Source: Candidatus Salinicoccus stercoripullorum
GTDB taxonomy: Bacteria > Bacillota > Bacilli > Staphylococcales > Salinicoccaceae
Length of the DNA stretch: 64,000 nt
Assembly: GCA_019113295.1 (NCBI GenBank)
Contig: DXHR01000034.1
Location: 62,001-126,000, forward strand
Reading direction: 5' to 3'
Positions 8,932 to 17,406 of the stretch are shown in pieces; position 1 is the first letter of the stretch; every line of letters begins with the position of its first letter. The translations under genes were made by a program, and so were the position numbers. The notes under the pieces are model-generated. The model made no database searches. It was given only the letters and a program-made list of their open reading frames with translations, and was not told where the DNA came from.

Positions 8932-9848
8932 AATTTCAACTCCATGCCAAAATCGATCGAGTAGTGCTCCAAAAGGTAATAGGGGACAAAAAAACGTGCG
9001 GTTTTCAACGGGTCGACGACCTGATTGATCTGTGTTTCACCAATCAGGCTCATCAGCATGGCGATCTCCGGCAGTGACAGAGTTGTTTGTGGCCTGAGCA
9101 GCTTGATCATCTGTCTGACTGATTCATCAACCGCTTCGTCCAGACTTTCACGTGAAACCATCATATTTATCCCTTCCTCATCAATCAGGACAGGATGGTT
9201 TGTACTGATTCCTGATGCTTTCTCCAGTCTGACTGTCACTCTGGCAGCCGTCTCCAGGCCGCTGATGCCGACTTCGCCGTCACCCATCTTTGCGTGAACA
9301 TCACCGAGTCCGAACAGCGCACCATCATGGAAAACCGGGAGATAAAGTACAGCGCCCTCAGTCATTTTCCGGCAGTCCATATTGCCGCCGTGGGCTCCCG
9401 GCGTACTGTTTGGAACGGGGCCTGCCGCCGGGGCATTGCCGATGACACCGATCATGGGATTGAGAGGCACTGTCATGCCGTTGAATTCCGTCGTATTATT
9501 CTCTGTGTCGAGGTCGAAAAATTTAACATGGCGTTCCTCGATGTAATCCCTCATGACGCCGCCCTGTGGCCCGACGGTCACCAGACCTCTGCCATCCAGT
9601 TCGATTTTTTCGATGGTGGCCTTGAGGACATCACCGGCAGAGAGGCCCCTTACGAAAACAGGGCCTGTGGCCGGGTTCTGGCGGCTCCAGTCTACAGTGT
9701 CAAAATCCATATCCTGCGCGGTGATCTGATTTTCAAAACAGTCGACTGTACGGATCTGGACAGTGTCGCCGGCATCAATTTCGAGCGCCGGTGCAATAGT
9801 TGAGGACATTTCATAGCAGAGATGGGAACTGTTCAATTTATGATGCAT
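8928..9848 (-). CDS. Acetamidase/formamidase family protein
   Basis: 306 residues. The family hallmarks visible are the His-Gly-Gly-Asn-Met-Asp-Cys motif in the centre and a Gly-Asp-Val-His-Ala-Lys-Met-Gly-Asp-Gly-Glu-Val metal-site segment. These enzymes release ammonia from small amides such as formamide or acetamide. AGGGGTGG precedes the ATG. It sits between namA (12-nt gap) and glxK (4-nt overlap), suggesting one catabolic transcript, though the link between amide hydrolysis and glycerate phosphorylation is not obvious. Confidence 0.83.
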   Translation of the reverse strand: MHHKLNSSHLCYEMSSTIAPALEIDAGDTVQIRTVDCFENQITAQDMDFDTVDWSRQNPATGPVFVRGLSAGDVLKATIEKIELDGRGLVTVGPQGGVMRDYIEERHVKFFDLDTENNTTEFNGMTVPLNPMIGVIGNAPAAGPVPNSTPGAHGGNMDCRKMTEGAVLYLPVFHDGALFGLGDVHAKMGDGEVGISGLETAARVTVRLEKASGISTNHPVLIDEEGINMMVSRESLDEAVDESVRQMIKLLRPQTTLSLPEIAMLMSLIGETQINQVVDPLKTARFFVPYYLLEHYSIDFGMELKL

Positions 9849-9860
9849 ATAACCACCCCT

Positions 9861-10895
9861 TTAAATCTTTCTGAAACCTCTGTCATACTGCTCGGGAATG
9901 AATGATCTGTCTGCCGGGTTCTGTTTGCGGTTTGCATTCATCACCCAGTAGGGATCGCGGAGCAGTCCGCGGCCGATTGCCGTAAGGTCAGCATCTCCGG
10001 AAGCAATGACGTGTTCGGCGACATTGACGTCTTCAAGCAGCCCGACGGCAATGACAGGAATGCCGGTTTCTTCTTTTATCCTGCTTGCATAAGGCACCAT
10101 ATAGCCGGGATACGGCCTCTGGAAACGCTCTTTGGACGGTGCACCTTCCCCGCCTGCTGAAACATCGATCATATCCACGCCCGCTTCCTTATAGCGTTTG
10201 GCAAGTTCAATTCCATGCCCGAGGCCGTATCCCCCTTCAGCATATTCCACAGCGGAAATCCTGATGACAAGAGGCATGTCCTCCGGCATGACCGACTTGA
10301 CTGCTCCGATTACCCTGCTGCCGAACAGAGCGTAGTCCTGTCCGTATTCATCGTCTCTTTTATTGGTGAGTGGGGACTGGAACTGATGGATCAGATAGCC
10401 GTGGGCCCCGTGTATCTCAATCATGTCAAACCCTGCCTCGACTGCACGCACCGCACCCCATTTATACGCATCGATCATTTCATCGACTTCATCGGTGGCA
10501 AGCGCATGGGGTGTTTTGAATTTATCACTGAATGCAATAGACGAACTTGAGACCGGCTCATCTGTGTCCCGGGCTTTCCTGCCCGCGTGCCCGATCTGTA
10601 TCCCGATTTTCGCACCCTGCCTGTGGCAGGCATCGACCAACCGTTTGTAGTGGGGAACATGGCCGTCCGACCATATGCCGAGGCAGTGATCGGTTATCCT
10701 TCCGCGCTCTTCGACATTAGTCATCTCCACCATGATCAGACCGGTGCCGCCGACGGCGCGGGAGGTGTAGTGGGTGAAGTGCCATTCATTCGGTATGCCG
10801 TCCTCCGCACTGTATTGGCACATCGGCGCCATGACCACCCGGTTGCGGAGCTCCAGATTCTTGATTTTGAAGGGTTCAAATAATGTTGACATCAT
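9861..10895 (-). CDS. namA: NADPH dehydrogenase of the Old Yellow Enzyme family (YqjM/NamA)
   Basis: 344 residues, FMN-binding TIM barrel. Cys26 in Ala-Pro-Met-Cys-Gln-Tyr matches the redox-sensing Cys26 of YqjM. The substrate-binding His pair lies in a Glu-Ile-His-Gly-Ala-His-Gly-Tyr-Leu segment. These enzymes reduce activated alkenes and nitro-aromatics, often under oxidative or electrophile stress. The start is one of two adjacent ATGs (10895 or 10892) just after GGAGG; a longer open frame back to 11141 overlaps arsC and has no ribosome site. Confidence 0.9.
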   Translation of the reverse strand: MMSTLFEPFKIKNLELRNRVVMAPMCQYSAEDGIPNEWHFTHYTSRAVGGTGLIMVEMTNVEERGRITDHCLGIWSDGHVPHYKRLVDACHRQGAKIGIQIGHAGRKARDTDEPVSSSSIAFSDKFKTPHALATDEVDEMIDAYKWGAVRAVEAGFDMIEIHGAHGYLIHQFQSPLTNKRDDEYGQDYALFGSRVIGAVKSVMPEDMPLVIRISAVEYAEGGYGLGHGIELAKRYKEAGVDMIDVSAGGEGAPSKERFQRPYPGYMVPYASRIKEETGIPVIAVGLLEDVNVAEHVIASGDADLTAIGRGLLRDPYWVMNANRKQNPADRSFIPEQYDRGFRKI

Positions 10896-10971
10896 GTGTT
10901 CCTCCTTTAATGTTAATTTTATTGTTACGGAAACCGGGCCAAACATCAAAGATAAAGGCTCGGTCAGGAAC

Positions 10972-10995
10972 AAAAAACCCCTCCGATATGGAGGG
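10972..10995 (-). terminator. Terminator of the arsRBC operon
   Basis: On the minus strand CCCTCC (10995-10990) pairs with GGAGGG (10984-10979) around a 5-nt loop, followed by six Ts (10977-10972). It separates arsC from namA. Confidence 0.8.
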
Positions 10996-11004
10996 AGGGG
11001 AAAA

Positions 11005-11424
11005 TCATCTTCCATTTTCTTTGAACGAGATGACCCGTTCTTCAATTGCATCTCTGACGTGCCGGAACACCTCATGCACTTCCTGGTCCGGCCCGGTCGC
11101 TTTTGCCGGGTCTTCAAATCCCCAGTGCATGCGCTTAACATGCGGTGGTGTCATCGGACAATTATCATCTGCATCTCCGCAGAGCGTGATGACGTAATCC
11201 GATCTGTCAAGCAGTTCTTTATCAATGATGCCCGATTCCTGATCGGTGATATCCACCCCGGCTTCTTCCATGATGGATACTGCTTTCGGGTTCATGCCGT
11301 GGGCTTCAATCCCCGCTGAATGAACCTCATATTCACCGTCGAGATATTTGTGACCGAAGCCTTCGGCAATCTGGCTTCTGCAGGAGTTTCCAGTACATAG
11401 GAAATAGACGATTGGTTTTGACAT
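11005..11424 (-). CDS. arsC: Arsenate reductase, thioredoxin-coupled ArsC
   Basis: 139 residues, low-molecular-weight phosphatase fold. The P-loop is Cys-Thr-Gly-Asn-Ser-Cys-Arg-Ser (Cys10), with the redox pair Cys82 and Cys89 in a Leu-Cys-Gly-Asp-Ala-Asp-Asp-Asn-Cys segment. This three-cysteine layout is that of the S. aureus pI258/Bacillus ArsC, which reduces arsenate to arsenite and is recycled by thioredoxin. It is the third gene of arsRBC, 16 nt after arsB. Four residues of polar tail follow the last helix; nothing is missing. Confidence 0.93.
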   Translation of the reverse strand: MSKPIVYFLCTGNSCRSQIAEGFGHKYLDGEYEVHSAGIEAHGMNPKAVSIMEEAGVDITDQESGIIDKELLDRSDYVITLCGDADDNCPMTPPHVKRMHWGFEDPAKATGPDQEVHEVFRHVRDAIEERVISFKENGR

Positions 11425-11440
11425 ATTCAGTCTCCTTTAA

Positions 11441-12745
11441 TTAAGAAATGATCAGCAGCCATGCGAATAGTCCGAATAGCGTAATGAAAAGAACAGGGAT
11501 GGTAAGCAGGATACCCATTTTGAAATAATAGCCCCATGAAATATGGACACCTTTTTTCTTAAGGACATGCAGCCACAGCAGTGTGGCTAGTGAGCCGATA
11601 GGCGTAATTTTAGGCCCCAGGTCAGAACCGATTACGTTGGCATAGATGAGCCCCTCCTTGACGAGTCCTGATGCCCCAGATTCTGCAATCGCCAGGGCAT
11701 CGATCATGACAGTCGGCATGTTATTCATTACCGAGGACAGTATTGCGGCGGTAAAGCCCATTACCATTGTACCGATGAATAGCCCATGGTCGGCTGCGAG
11801 TCCAATGAATTTTCCGAGGATATCCGTCAGTCCCGCATTCTGCAGACCATATACGACTACATACATACCGAGTGAGAAGAATACAATATCCCACGGTGCG
11901 CCTTTTATCACCTGACGTATGGGGACAGTATAGCTGTTTCTGGCCATGACGATAAAGAAGAAAGCGATGATTCCCGCGATGAACGACACAGGAATCTCAA
12001 GCGGTTCACTCATAAAATAACCGGTGAGCAAAAGCGCAAGGACCAGCCAGGACCAGTTGAAGAGCCTGCGGTCGCGTATCGCCTCGCCGGGTTGTTTAAG
12101 TTCACTGACATCAAAGTCGGCAGGCAGATCTTTTCTGAAAAAGACGTAGAGTACGATGATACTTGCAATAATGGAAAACAGATTCGGGACGAGCATCCTT
12201 GACACATACTCCATGAACCCGATTCCGAAGAAATCCGCAGATACGATATTGACAAGATTGCTGACCACAAAAGGCAGTGAGGCGGTGTCCGCGATGAATC
12301 CGCTGGCCATGATGAACGGCATGACCATTTTTTCCGTAAAATTGAGGTTCCGTACCATTGCAAGTACGATTGGTGTCAGTATCAGAGCAGCCCCGTCGTT
12401 AGCAAACAGTGAGGCAACCACTGCTCCGAGGATGATGATATAGACAAACATCCTGAGGCCGTTGCCATTGGCGATGCGCGCCATATGAAGAGCGGACCAT
12501 TCGAAAAATCCGATTTCATCCAAGATAAGTGAAATCATTATGACCGCAACGAAGGTAAGCGTCGCGTTCCATACGATTCCCCACACGGTGCCGATATCAC
12601 CCAAACTGACGACCCCGAAAATCAGGGCGAGGACAGCGCCTGCACAGGCCGACCATCCGATGCCAAGCCCCTTGGGCTGTCTGATGACGAAAAACAAAGT
12701 GACAAGAAATATGATTACGGCAATAGCGGCAGCGAAATTATCCAT
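11441..12745 (-). CDS. arsB: Arsenite efflux pump ArsB
   Basis: 434 residues with about 11-12 membrane segments and the ArsB/NhaD-type repeats (for example [10 protein letters not shown] and Asn-Asn-Met-Pro-Thr-Val). It exports arsenite or antimonite using proton motive force. The ATG at 12745 shares its A with the arsR stop (TGATG), a classic re-initiation junction. No arsA ATPase or arsD is present. Confidence 0.92.
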   Translation of the reverse strand: MDNFAAAIAVIIFLVTLFFVIRQPKGLGIGWSACAGAVLALIFGVVSLGDIGTVWGIVWNATLTFVAVIMISLILDEIGFFEWSALHMARIANGNGLRMFVYIIILGAVVASLFANDGAALILTPIVLAMVRNLNFTEKMVMPFIMASGFIADTASLPFVVSNLVNIVSADFFGIGFMEYVSRMLVPNLFSIIASIIVLYVFFRKDLPADFDVSELKQPGEAIRDRRLFNWSWLVLALLLTGYFMSEPLEIPVSFIAGIIAFFFIVMARNSYTVPIRQVIKGAPWDIVFFSLGMYVVVYGLQNAGLTDILGKFIGLAADHGLFIGTMVMGFTAAILSSVMNNMPTVMIDALAIAESGASGLVKEGLIYANVIGSDLGPKITPIGSLATLLWLHVLKKKGVHISWGYYFKMGILLTIPVLFITLFGLFAWLLIIS

Positions 12746-13089
12746 CAGCAGCACGAAGCCCCTTCACATTTTGAAAACAGCCGGTCGATCTGTGTATCCA
12801 TTTCCGGTATGGAGGAAATGAGGGAGGGAAGCATATCATAATACACGCTTTTTTCATCGAGTGACAGATAAGTCCAATATCCGTCCCTTCTGGCTTTGAT
12901 CAGCCCGAGGCTGCGCAGTTTCTTCAAATGCTGGCTCACTGCTGGCTGACTCATCCCGAAGCACTCGGTAAAATCACAGACGCAGCATTCCTTTTTATTC
13001 ATCATGGCAACCATCGACAGCCTGGATGTGTCCCCGAGGATTTTAAAAAGCTCAGCAGCATCAGAAATCTTCATTTCAACCTTTTCCAT
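12745..13089 (-). CDS. arsR: Arsenite-responsive repressor ArsR
   Basis: 114 residues, winged helix. The As(III) site is the Glu-Cys-Cys-Val-Cys-Asp-Phe motif in the recognition-helix region, equivalent to ELCVCDL of the plasmid ArsR proteins. A Ser-Gln-Pro-Ala-Val-Ser-Gln-His DNA-reading helix follows. The C-terminus ends Cys-Cys, a possible extra thiol site. The start at 13089 has GGAGG at 6-nt spacing; upstream ATGs at 13119 and 13095 are less well placed. It represses its own operon through the dyad at 13138-13159. Confidence 0.92.
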   Translation of the reverse strand: MEKVEMKISDAAELFKILGDTSRLSMVAMMNKKECCVCDFTECFGMSQPAVSQHLKKLRSLGLIKARRDGYWTYLSLDEKSVYYDMLPSLISSIPEMDTQIDRLFSKCEGASCC

Positions 13090-13135
13090 TTTCATCCTCC
13101 ATTCTATATAAGAAAACATTTATGCAGATGTGATT

Positions 13136-13164
13136 ATTATATAAGTGTTTGGTTATATAGTCAA
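13136..13164 (-). promoter_or_regulatory. arsRBC promoter with operator between -35 and -10
   Basis: Reading leftward, TTGACT (13164-13159), a 17-nt spacer and TATAAT (13141-13136) form a near-consensus sigma-A promoter. A perfect dyad TATATAA (13138-13144) and TTATATA (13153-13159) with an 8-nt centre fills the spacer and touches both hexamers. ArsR bound there would block polymerase directly. Confidence 0.85.
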
Positions 13165-13241
13165 TACTGGTTTAGGTCCTGCTTTTTGAGGTTATATTAA
13201 TATCATATTGTGTGTATATTAACTAAATGGAGGAATCATCA

Positions 13242-14183
13242 ATGAGTTCGAATATTTATGGTAATACTCCCCCGATGCTCGGTGGAAAAAATCTGACAGG
13301 TGCCGAAGTATATGATACGGATGTACTGGTCTACGGGGTACCGTGGGAAGGTGCATGTACATGGGGGGATTACACGGGCAGTGAGCTGGGACCGAAGCAG
13401 ATCAGGCTCTCATCTGCAAGATACAGTACATATCTGCCGGAGCTGGACCACATCAATGTGGAGGATCATATGTCCTTCGGTGATGTGGGGGATGTAAGTG
13501 TCATCCCTCATGATGTACCGGGAACCATGGGGCGCATTGAAGAATTTGCGGAGGAGTTATGGAAGTCGGGAAAGTTCCTTGTCGGACTGGGCGGAGACCA
13601 TGGCATCACCTATCCTGTCGTCAAAGCATTGACGAATACAGGCAAAAAGGTGGGTATCATACACCTGGATTCCCATTATGACAATATGCCGCACCATGAC
13701 GGCGATAAATTTGCACGCAGTACGCCGTTCATGCGTCTCTATGAAACTGAAGGTGTGAGGAACGAGAGCCTCATCCATACAGGGATCAAAGGGCCTCGGA
13801 ACAAACCGGAAACAGGAAAGTACGCCGAGGAGAATGGGGCCGTTACACTGACGATCAATGATATCAAGGAAGCGAAAGACCTGAAAGCGTATGCGAATGA
13901 GATATATGATATGGCTGCAAAAGACGTGGACGTGGTCTACCTCACCATCTGCAGTGACGTCCTTGATTTTGCGTTCAATCCGGGCGGACCGGTGGACGGC
14001 AACGGCCTTACTTCCTATGAGCTTCTGACGATGATCTATGAGTTTGCCAAAAGAGGGCTCTGCGGCATGGATTTTGTTGAAGTATATCCGCAGCAGGATA
14101 CGAACCAGAACTCGGCACACTTCGTATCTACTGTTGTGCTGTATGTACTTGCGGGGCACGTTCACGGCGGCCATCATAAATAA
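13242..14183 (+). CDS. Agmatinase/arginase-family ureohydrolase with atypical metal site
   Basis: 313 residues with the ureohydrolase fold. Ligands seen are His120 in Gly-Gly-Asp-His-Gly, then Asp143, His145 and Asp147 in His-Leu-Asp-Ser-His-Tyr-Asp. Glu280 is in Gly-Met-Asp-Phe-Val-Glu-Val-Tyr-Pro. The usual Ser-x-Asp-x-Asp-x-x-Asp-Pro motif reads Thr-Ile-Cys-Ser-Asp-Val-Leu-Asp-Phe, so the Asp that bridges both metals is Cys237. GGAGG sets the ATG at 13242. It is followed by a hairpin and an Nramp-like gene. Family members hydrolyse guanidino or formimino groups; with this site the metal and substrate may differ from agmatinase, so I do not assign speB. Confidence 0.78.
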   Translation: MSSNIYGNTPPMLGGKNLTGAEVYDTDVLVYGVPWEGACTWGDYTGSELGPKQIRLSSARYSTYLPELDHINVEDHMSFGDVGDVSVIPHDVPGTMGRIEEFAEELWKSGKFLVGLGGDHGITYPVVKALTNTGKKVGIIHLDSHYDNMPHHDGDKFARSTPFMRLYETEGVRNESLIHTGIKGPRNKPETGKYAEENGAVTLTINDIKEAKDLKAYANEIYDMAAKDVDVVYLTICSDVLDFAFNPGGPVDGNGLTSYELLTMIYEFAKRGLCGMDFVEVYPQQDTNQNSAHFVSTVVLYVLAGHVHGGHHK

Positions 14184-14188
14184 GTGCG

Positions 14189-14212
14189 GGAAGGGGAGGC
14201 CCTTCCTTTTTT
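14189..14212 (+). terminator. Strong terminator-like hairpin inside the ureohydrolase-Nramp pair
   Basis: GGAAGGG (14189-14195) pairs with CCCTTCC (14200-14206) around a GAGG tetraloop, followed by six Ts. Only 21 nt separate the T-run from the Nramp start codon, leaving no room for a promoter, so it probably attenuates rather than ends the transcript. Confidence 0.8.
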
Positions 14213-14233
14213 AAAACTAGGGGTGAGGAAGAT

Positions 14234-15451
14234 ATGCTTGCACAGATCAAAGAGAAATTGAAGATATTCGGCCCCGGAGCCATCATTACAGCATCATTCA
14301 TCGGCCCGGGAACAGTGACGACAGCGACCCGCGCAGGAGCGGGATTCGGCTTTGCTCTGCTCTGGGCGGTGATTTTTTCAATAGTGGCAACGATTGTACT
14401 GCAGGAGATGGTCGCCAGGATTGGGATAATAACGAAACAGGGGCTGGGTGAGAACATCCGTGACCTTTTCGATAATGTCATTTTAAGGTTTGCAGCAGTC
14501 TGGATCGTGATGATTGCAGTGTGTGTAGGCTGTGCAGCTTACATCAGCGGGGATCTGCTCGGGACATCACTCGGTGTTTCATACTTATTCGGCATACCGG
14601 AAAACTATGTGGCACCGGTAATCGGTGTCATCATCCTGCTGCTCGGCATCAGCGGCAGTTATAAGATCATAGAGAAGCTCATGCTTTTCCTCATAGCGGT
14701 GATGTGTGTCACTTTCATCACAACAATGATCGTATCCGGACCTGAAATCGCGGAAGTGCTGAAGGGGGCGTTCATCCCGGGCATCCCGAACGGTTCCATA
14801 TTGATGATCATTGCTCTGATCGGCACTACTGTAGTACCGTATAACTTCTTCATACATGCAACCACTGTGAGTGAGAAGTGGGGCAGCGCCGAAGGATTGA
14901 AGGAATCCCGCTGGGACACGATCATAACCATTACTGTCGGAGGCATCATTACCGCTGCGATCCTCATCACTGCCGGTGCCCTCATTCATGGCCGTGAAGT
15001 GACCAGCGTCGTCGAACTGGCAGCTCCGCTCGAGCCGCTGATGGGAGAGTTTGCCCCACTGTTCATCAGCATCGGCCTTTTCGCCGCGGGTTTTTCCTCC
15101 GCTACGGCTTCCCCCATGGGTGCAGCTGTCACTGTGAGCAGTTTCATGAGATGGAAGGGAGGCTTTGACAATACGAAGTATAAAATCGTATTTTCGCTGG
15201 TTATCGGTCTCGGTATCGTTACATCCGCGCTTGGTCTGGAGCCGCTCGAGGTACTTTTATTTGCACAGGCTTTGAACGGGCTGATACTGCCGATCATCGC
15301 AATCCTCATCATGATTGTGATCAACAAAAAGGACTTTATGCGCGAGCATGTCAATCCGCTGTGGTTGAACGTAATCGGCTGGGTGGTTGCAGCTGTTGTT
15401 TCATTCCTCGGAATCTACAGCCTGGCGGATGCCGTGACTGCCTTCCTGTAG
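14234..15451 (+). CDS. Nramp (SLC11)-family transporter lacking the classical metal-site motifs
   Basis: 405 residues with about eleven helices in the LeuT-type arrangement. In helix 1 the canonical Asp-Pro-Gly-Asn is replaced by Gly-Pro-Gly-Thr (24-27). In helix 6 the canonical Met-Pro-His-Asn is Val-Pro-Tyr-Asn (201-204 for VPYN). The Asp, Asn and Met that bind Mn/Fe in MntH are therefore absent. Divergent Nramp relatives include magnesium transporters and YcsG-like proteins encoded beside amidohydrolases, so a non-manganese or organic substrate is possible. GGTGAGG precedes the ATG. The pairing with a ureohydrolase is noted. Confidence 0.78.
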   Translation: MLAQIKEKLKIFGPGAIITASFIGPGTVTTATRAGAGFGFALLWAVIFSIVATIVLQEMVARIGIITKQGLGENIRDLFDNVILRFAAVWIVMIAVCVGCAAYISGDLLGTSLGVSYLFGIPENYVAPVIGVIILLLGISGSYKIIEKLMLFLIAVMCVTFITTMIVSGPEIAEVLKGAFIPGIPNGSILMIIALIGTTVVPYNFFIHATTVSEKWGSAEGLKESRWDTIITITVGGIITAAILITAGALIHGREVTSVVELAAPLEPLMGEFAPLFISIGLFAAGFSSATASPMGAAVTVSSFMRWKGGFDNTKYKIVFSLVIGLGIVTSALGLEPLEVLLFAQALNGLILPIIAILIMIVINKKDFMREHVNPLWLNVIGWVVAAVVSFLGIYSLADAVTAFL

Positions 15452-15455
15452 GCTG

Positions 15456-15480
15456 AAACGATTCAAACCCGGATCGTTTT
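15456..15480 (+). terminator. Weak terminator after the Nramp-like gene
   Basis: AAACGATTC (15456-15464) pairs with GGATCGTTT (15471-15479), with one U-G pair. It is followed by TTTGATTT, a poor T-tract. Confidence 0.5.
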
Positions 15481-15490
15481 GATTTATAAT
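15462..15490 (+). promoter_or_regulatory. Possible promoter of the OsmC gene
   Basis: TTCAAA (15462-15467), a 17-nt spacer and TATAAT (15485-15490) lie 35 nt before the start codon. The -10 is perfect and the -35 is weak; the element overlaps the preceding hairpin. Confidence 0.4.
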
Positions 15491-15525
15491 TCAAGTAAGA
15501 ACTTTTAGAAAGGGTGTCAGCAGTT

Positions 15526-15942
15526 ATGAAAGTACAAGCAAAATGGCAGGGCGGCATGGCGTTCAATTCGACAGGCGACAGTTCCGGCTATGATGTGACG
15601 ATGGATGCTTCCGGAGAAGTGGGCGGCAATGACAGCGGTCCCCGTCCGATGGAAATGGTCCTTCACGGTGTGGCGGGGTGCATGGGCATTGATCTGTGTG
15701 TCATCATGCGCCGTGAGATGGAAAAGATCGAGTCCATTGAAATAGATATTGATGGCGACAGGAGGGACACTGAACCCAAAAGCTTTACAAAAGTCGACCT
15801 GACGGTGAGGATCAAAGGCGATGTGAAAGCAAAAATTGCACAGCGTGCAGTGGACCTTTCAGCGGATAAATATTGTTCTGCTATCAACTCCCTGAATGCA
15901 GAGGTGACGACCCGTCTTGAACTGAACGGGGAACTGCAATAG
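15526..15942 (+). CDS. OsmC/Ohr-family protein (YhfA-like)
   Basis: 138 residues. The two family cysteines are in Gly-Cys-Met-Gly-Ile-Asp-Leu-Cys after the central helix start and in Lys-Tyr-Cys-Ser-Ala near the C-terminus. Full-length OsmC/Ohr proteins reduce organic hydroperoxides through such a pair; the YhfA-like branch is poorly characterised. The ATG at 15526 with AAAGGGTG upstream is preferred to a GTG at 15514. A perfect bidirectional terminator follows at once. Confidence 0.82.
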   Translation: MKVQAKWQGGMAFNSTGDSSGYDVTMDASGEVGGNDSGPRPMEMVLHGVAGCMGIDLCVIMRREMEKIESIEIDIDGDRRDTEPKSFTKVDLTVRIKGDVKAKIAQRAVDLSADKYCSAINSLNAEVTTRLELNGELQ

Positions 15943-15982
15943 GAAAACCGGTGCACCCGAATTTTCGGGTGCACCGGTTTTC
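15943..15982. terminator. Bidirectional terminator, 18-bp perfect stem
   Basis: Positions 15943-15960 and 15965-15982 are exact reverse complements around an ATTT loop. The stem ends in A/T blocks on both sides, serving the OsmC gene (+) and the lipoprotein gene (-). Confidence 0.88.
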
Positions 15983-15988
15983 TTTGTG

Positions 15989-16591
15989 TTATTTTTCATA
16001 GAATTCTGTTTCCGACAGATCTTTGAACTGTATGATGATTTCTGAAATACGGTCTTCCTGTGTATAGTTCATCATCACGTAATAGCCATTGTCAGTGTCG
16101 CTGTCATAGATCATGCGGAAATCGGAGGTTTCATCCCTTGTCGGCCATCCGAAATTCTCAATAGCATCAGGTTTGTAGAAATCATCGGGGAAGATGATGA
16201 TGCCGTCAACTTTGAGTTCGTCTGTATCCTCCGTGTTTTCAGCGGCAGAGGGAAAGTTGAATCCGATGTGATCATAGTGGTAATAGGTGCCGTCGACAAT
16301 ACTGCCTTTGCCGGAAGGTTCGCCCAGTGTATTGATCATGTAGTCATAGCTTGAGTGTACGGTTACTGTCCTGTATTCATAGCTGCCGTTAAAGAAGTTT
16401 GAAATGAAGGCAGGGCTTGTGACATCTATCGGGCTGATCTCAGGGGGAGACTGTGCTTCTTCAGAGGAATTTTCCTCCTTAGTTTCCCGGGATGATTCCT
16501 CGGCTGTCCTTTCATCTGCCGGGTCACCGGAGATGCCGAAGCAGGCGGTGAAAGCGAACGGTATGAATAGTAATGTCAGGAAAAATCTCAT
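15989..16591 (-). CDS. Putative secreted lipoprotein of unknown function
   Basis: 200 residues. A hydrophobic N-terminal segment ends in Phe-Thr-Ala-Cys (Cys17), close to a lipobox though with Phe at -3. A Glu/Ser-rich linker (about 25-55) follows, then a compact mixed domain rich in Tyr and Asp. The start at 16591 follows AGGAG; the longer frame from 16612 would spoil the signal peptide. Probably anchored outside the membrane. The C-terminal domain matches no family I recognise with confidence. Divergent from the ABC ATPase. Confidence 0.7.
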   Translation of the reverse strand: MRFFLTLLFIPFAFTACFGISGDPADERTAEESSRETKEENSSEEAQSPPEISPIDVTSPAFISNFFNGSYEYRTVTVHSSYDYMINTLGEPSGKGSIVDGTYYHYDHIGFNFPSAAENTEDTDELKVDGIIIFPDDFYKPDAIENFGWPTRDETSDFRMIYDSDTDNGYYVMMNYTQEDRISEIIIQFKDLSETEFYEK

Positions 16592-16692
16592 GTTATCAGG
16601 CTCCTGCTTCATGGATTGTCGGATGTTGCACCATGTGTTTCAATTATAATTATAAGGGACAGGATGATGAATTACTAGCGGAGGTGGCATGG

Positions 16693-17406
16693 ATGCTAAC
16701 GATAGAGAAGCTCGAAGTGGGTTATGAAGATTTCCATCTAAGAGTGGGGGGGATGAGGTTTGGTCATGGACTGCATGTCGTACTGGGTCCGAACGGCGGT
16801 GGTAAAAGTTCATTTATGAGGGGGATTATCGGTTATGGCGGTGAAACGATAATCGGCCGTGATATCCGTCATGAAGGCGGGCGGGTTGGGCATACCGGCC
16901 GGTTTTTGAGCTATCTTCCCCAGAGCACCCCGCCGTTTCGCATCAGTGTGGAGGAATATATCGGTCTGACAGCTGAAGCTCCGGATACGATGCTCAGGGA
17001 TGAACTTCTTCGAACATTCGAACTGGCCCATCTAAGGCGGCAGACTGTGGAAGCACTCTCAGGCGGAGAATTCAAAAGGGCGCAATGTGCACAGATTGCG
17101 ATGGAACAGAAAGCTGTCATCATGCTGGATGAAGTGGAGCAGGGGCTGGATCTCAAATACCAGCACCGGATATTGAAATGGATGAAGGATGAAGCGGCCA
17201 AAAAAACAGTCATCGCAAACATGCACGATGTGCCGCTTGCAATGACATACGCCGATACTGTAACAATGATGAGGGGCGGCAAGGTCATAGCGCATGGGAT
17301 TGGTCCTGGAGAAGTTACATCAGAGATGCTTACGGACTGCTACTCTACCCCGCTTACTGTCGAGCACCACAGGGGCAGGATGTGGGTCTTCCATGACGCC
17401 CTATAG
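16693..17406 (+). CDS. ABC transporter ATP-binding protein, orphan
   Basis: 237 residues. Walker A is Gly-Pro-Asn-Gly-Gly-Gly-Lys-Ser, the signature Leu-Ser-Gly-Gly-Glu, Walker B Val-Ile-Met-Leu-Asp-Glu and the switch His in Asn-Met-His-Asp. The arrangement resembles FecE/BtuD-type importer ATPases. No permease or binding protein lies nearby, so its partner is elsewhere or it works alone. GGAGGT sets the ATG at 16693. The Walker A has an extra Gly in place of the common Ser/Cys. Its stop overlaps the convergent coaW stop. Confidence 0.8.
   Translation: MLTIEKLEVGYEDFHLRVGGMRFGHGLHVVLGPNGGGKSSFMRGIIGYGGETIIGRDIRHEGGRVGHTGRFLSYLPQSTPPFRISVEEYIGLTAEAPDTMLRDELLRTFELAHLRRQTVEALSGGEFKRAQCAQIAMEQKAVIMLDEVEQGLDLKYQHRILKWMKDEAAKKTVIANMHDVPLAMTYADTVTMMRGGKVIAHGIGPGEVTSEMLTDCYSTPLTVEHHRGRMWVFHDAL

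Noticed and set aside
11105..11141. Longer N-terminus for namA reaching into arsC
   Set aside because: The extension has no ribosome site, overlaps arsC and its terminator, and lacks family similarity; GGAGG marks the start at 10895.
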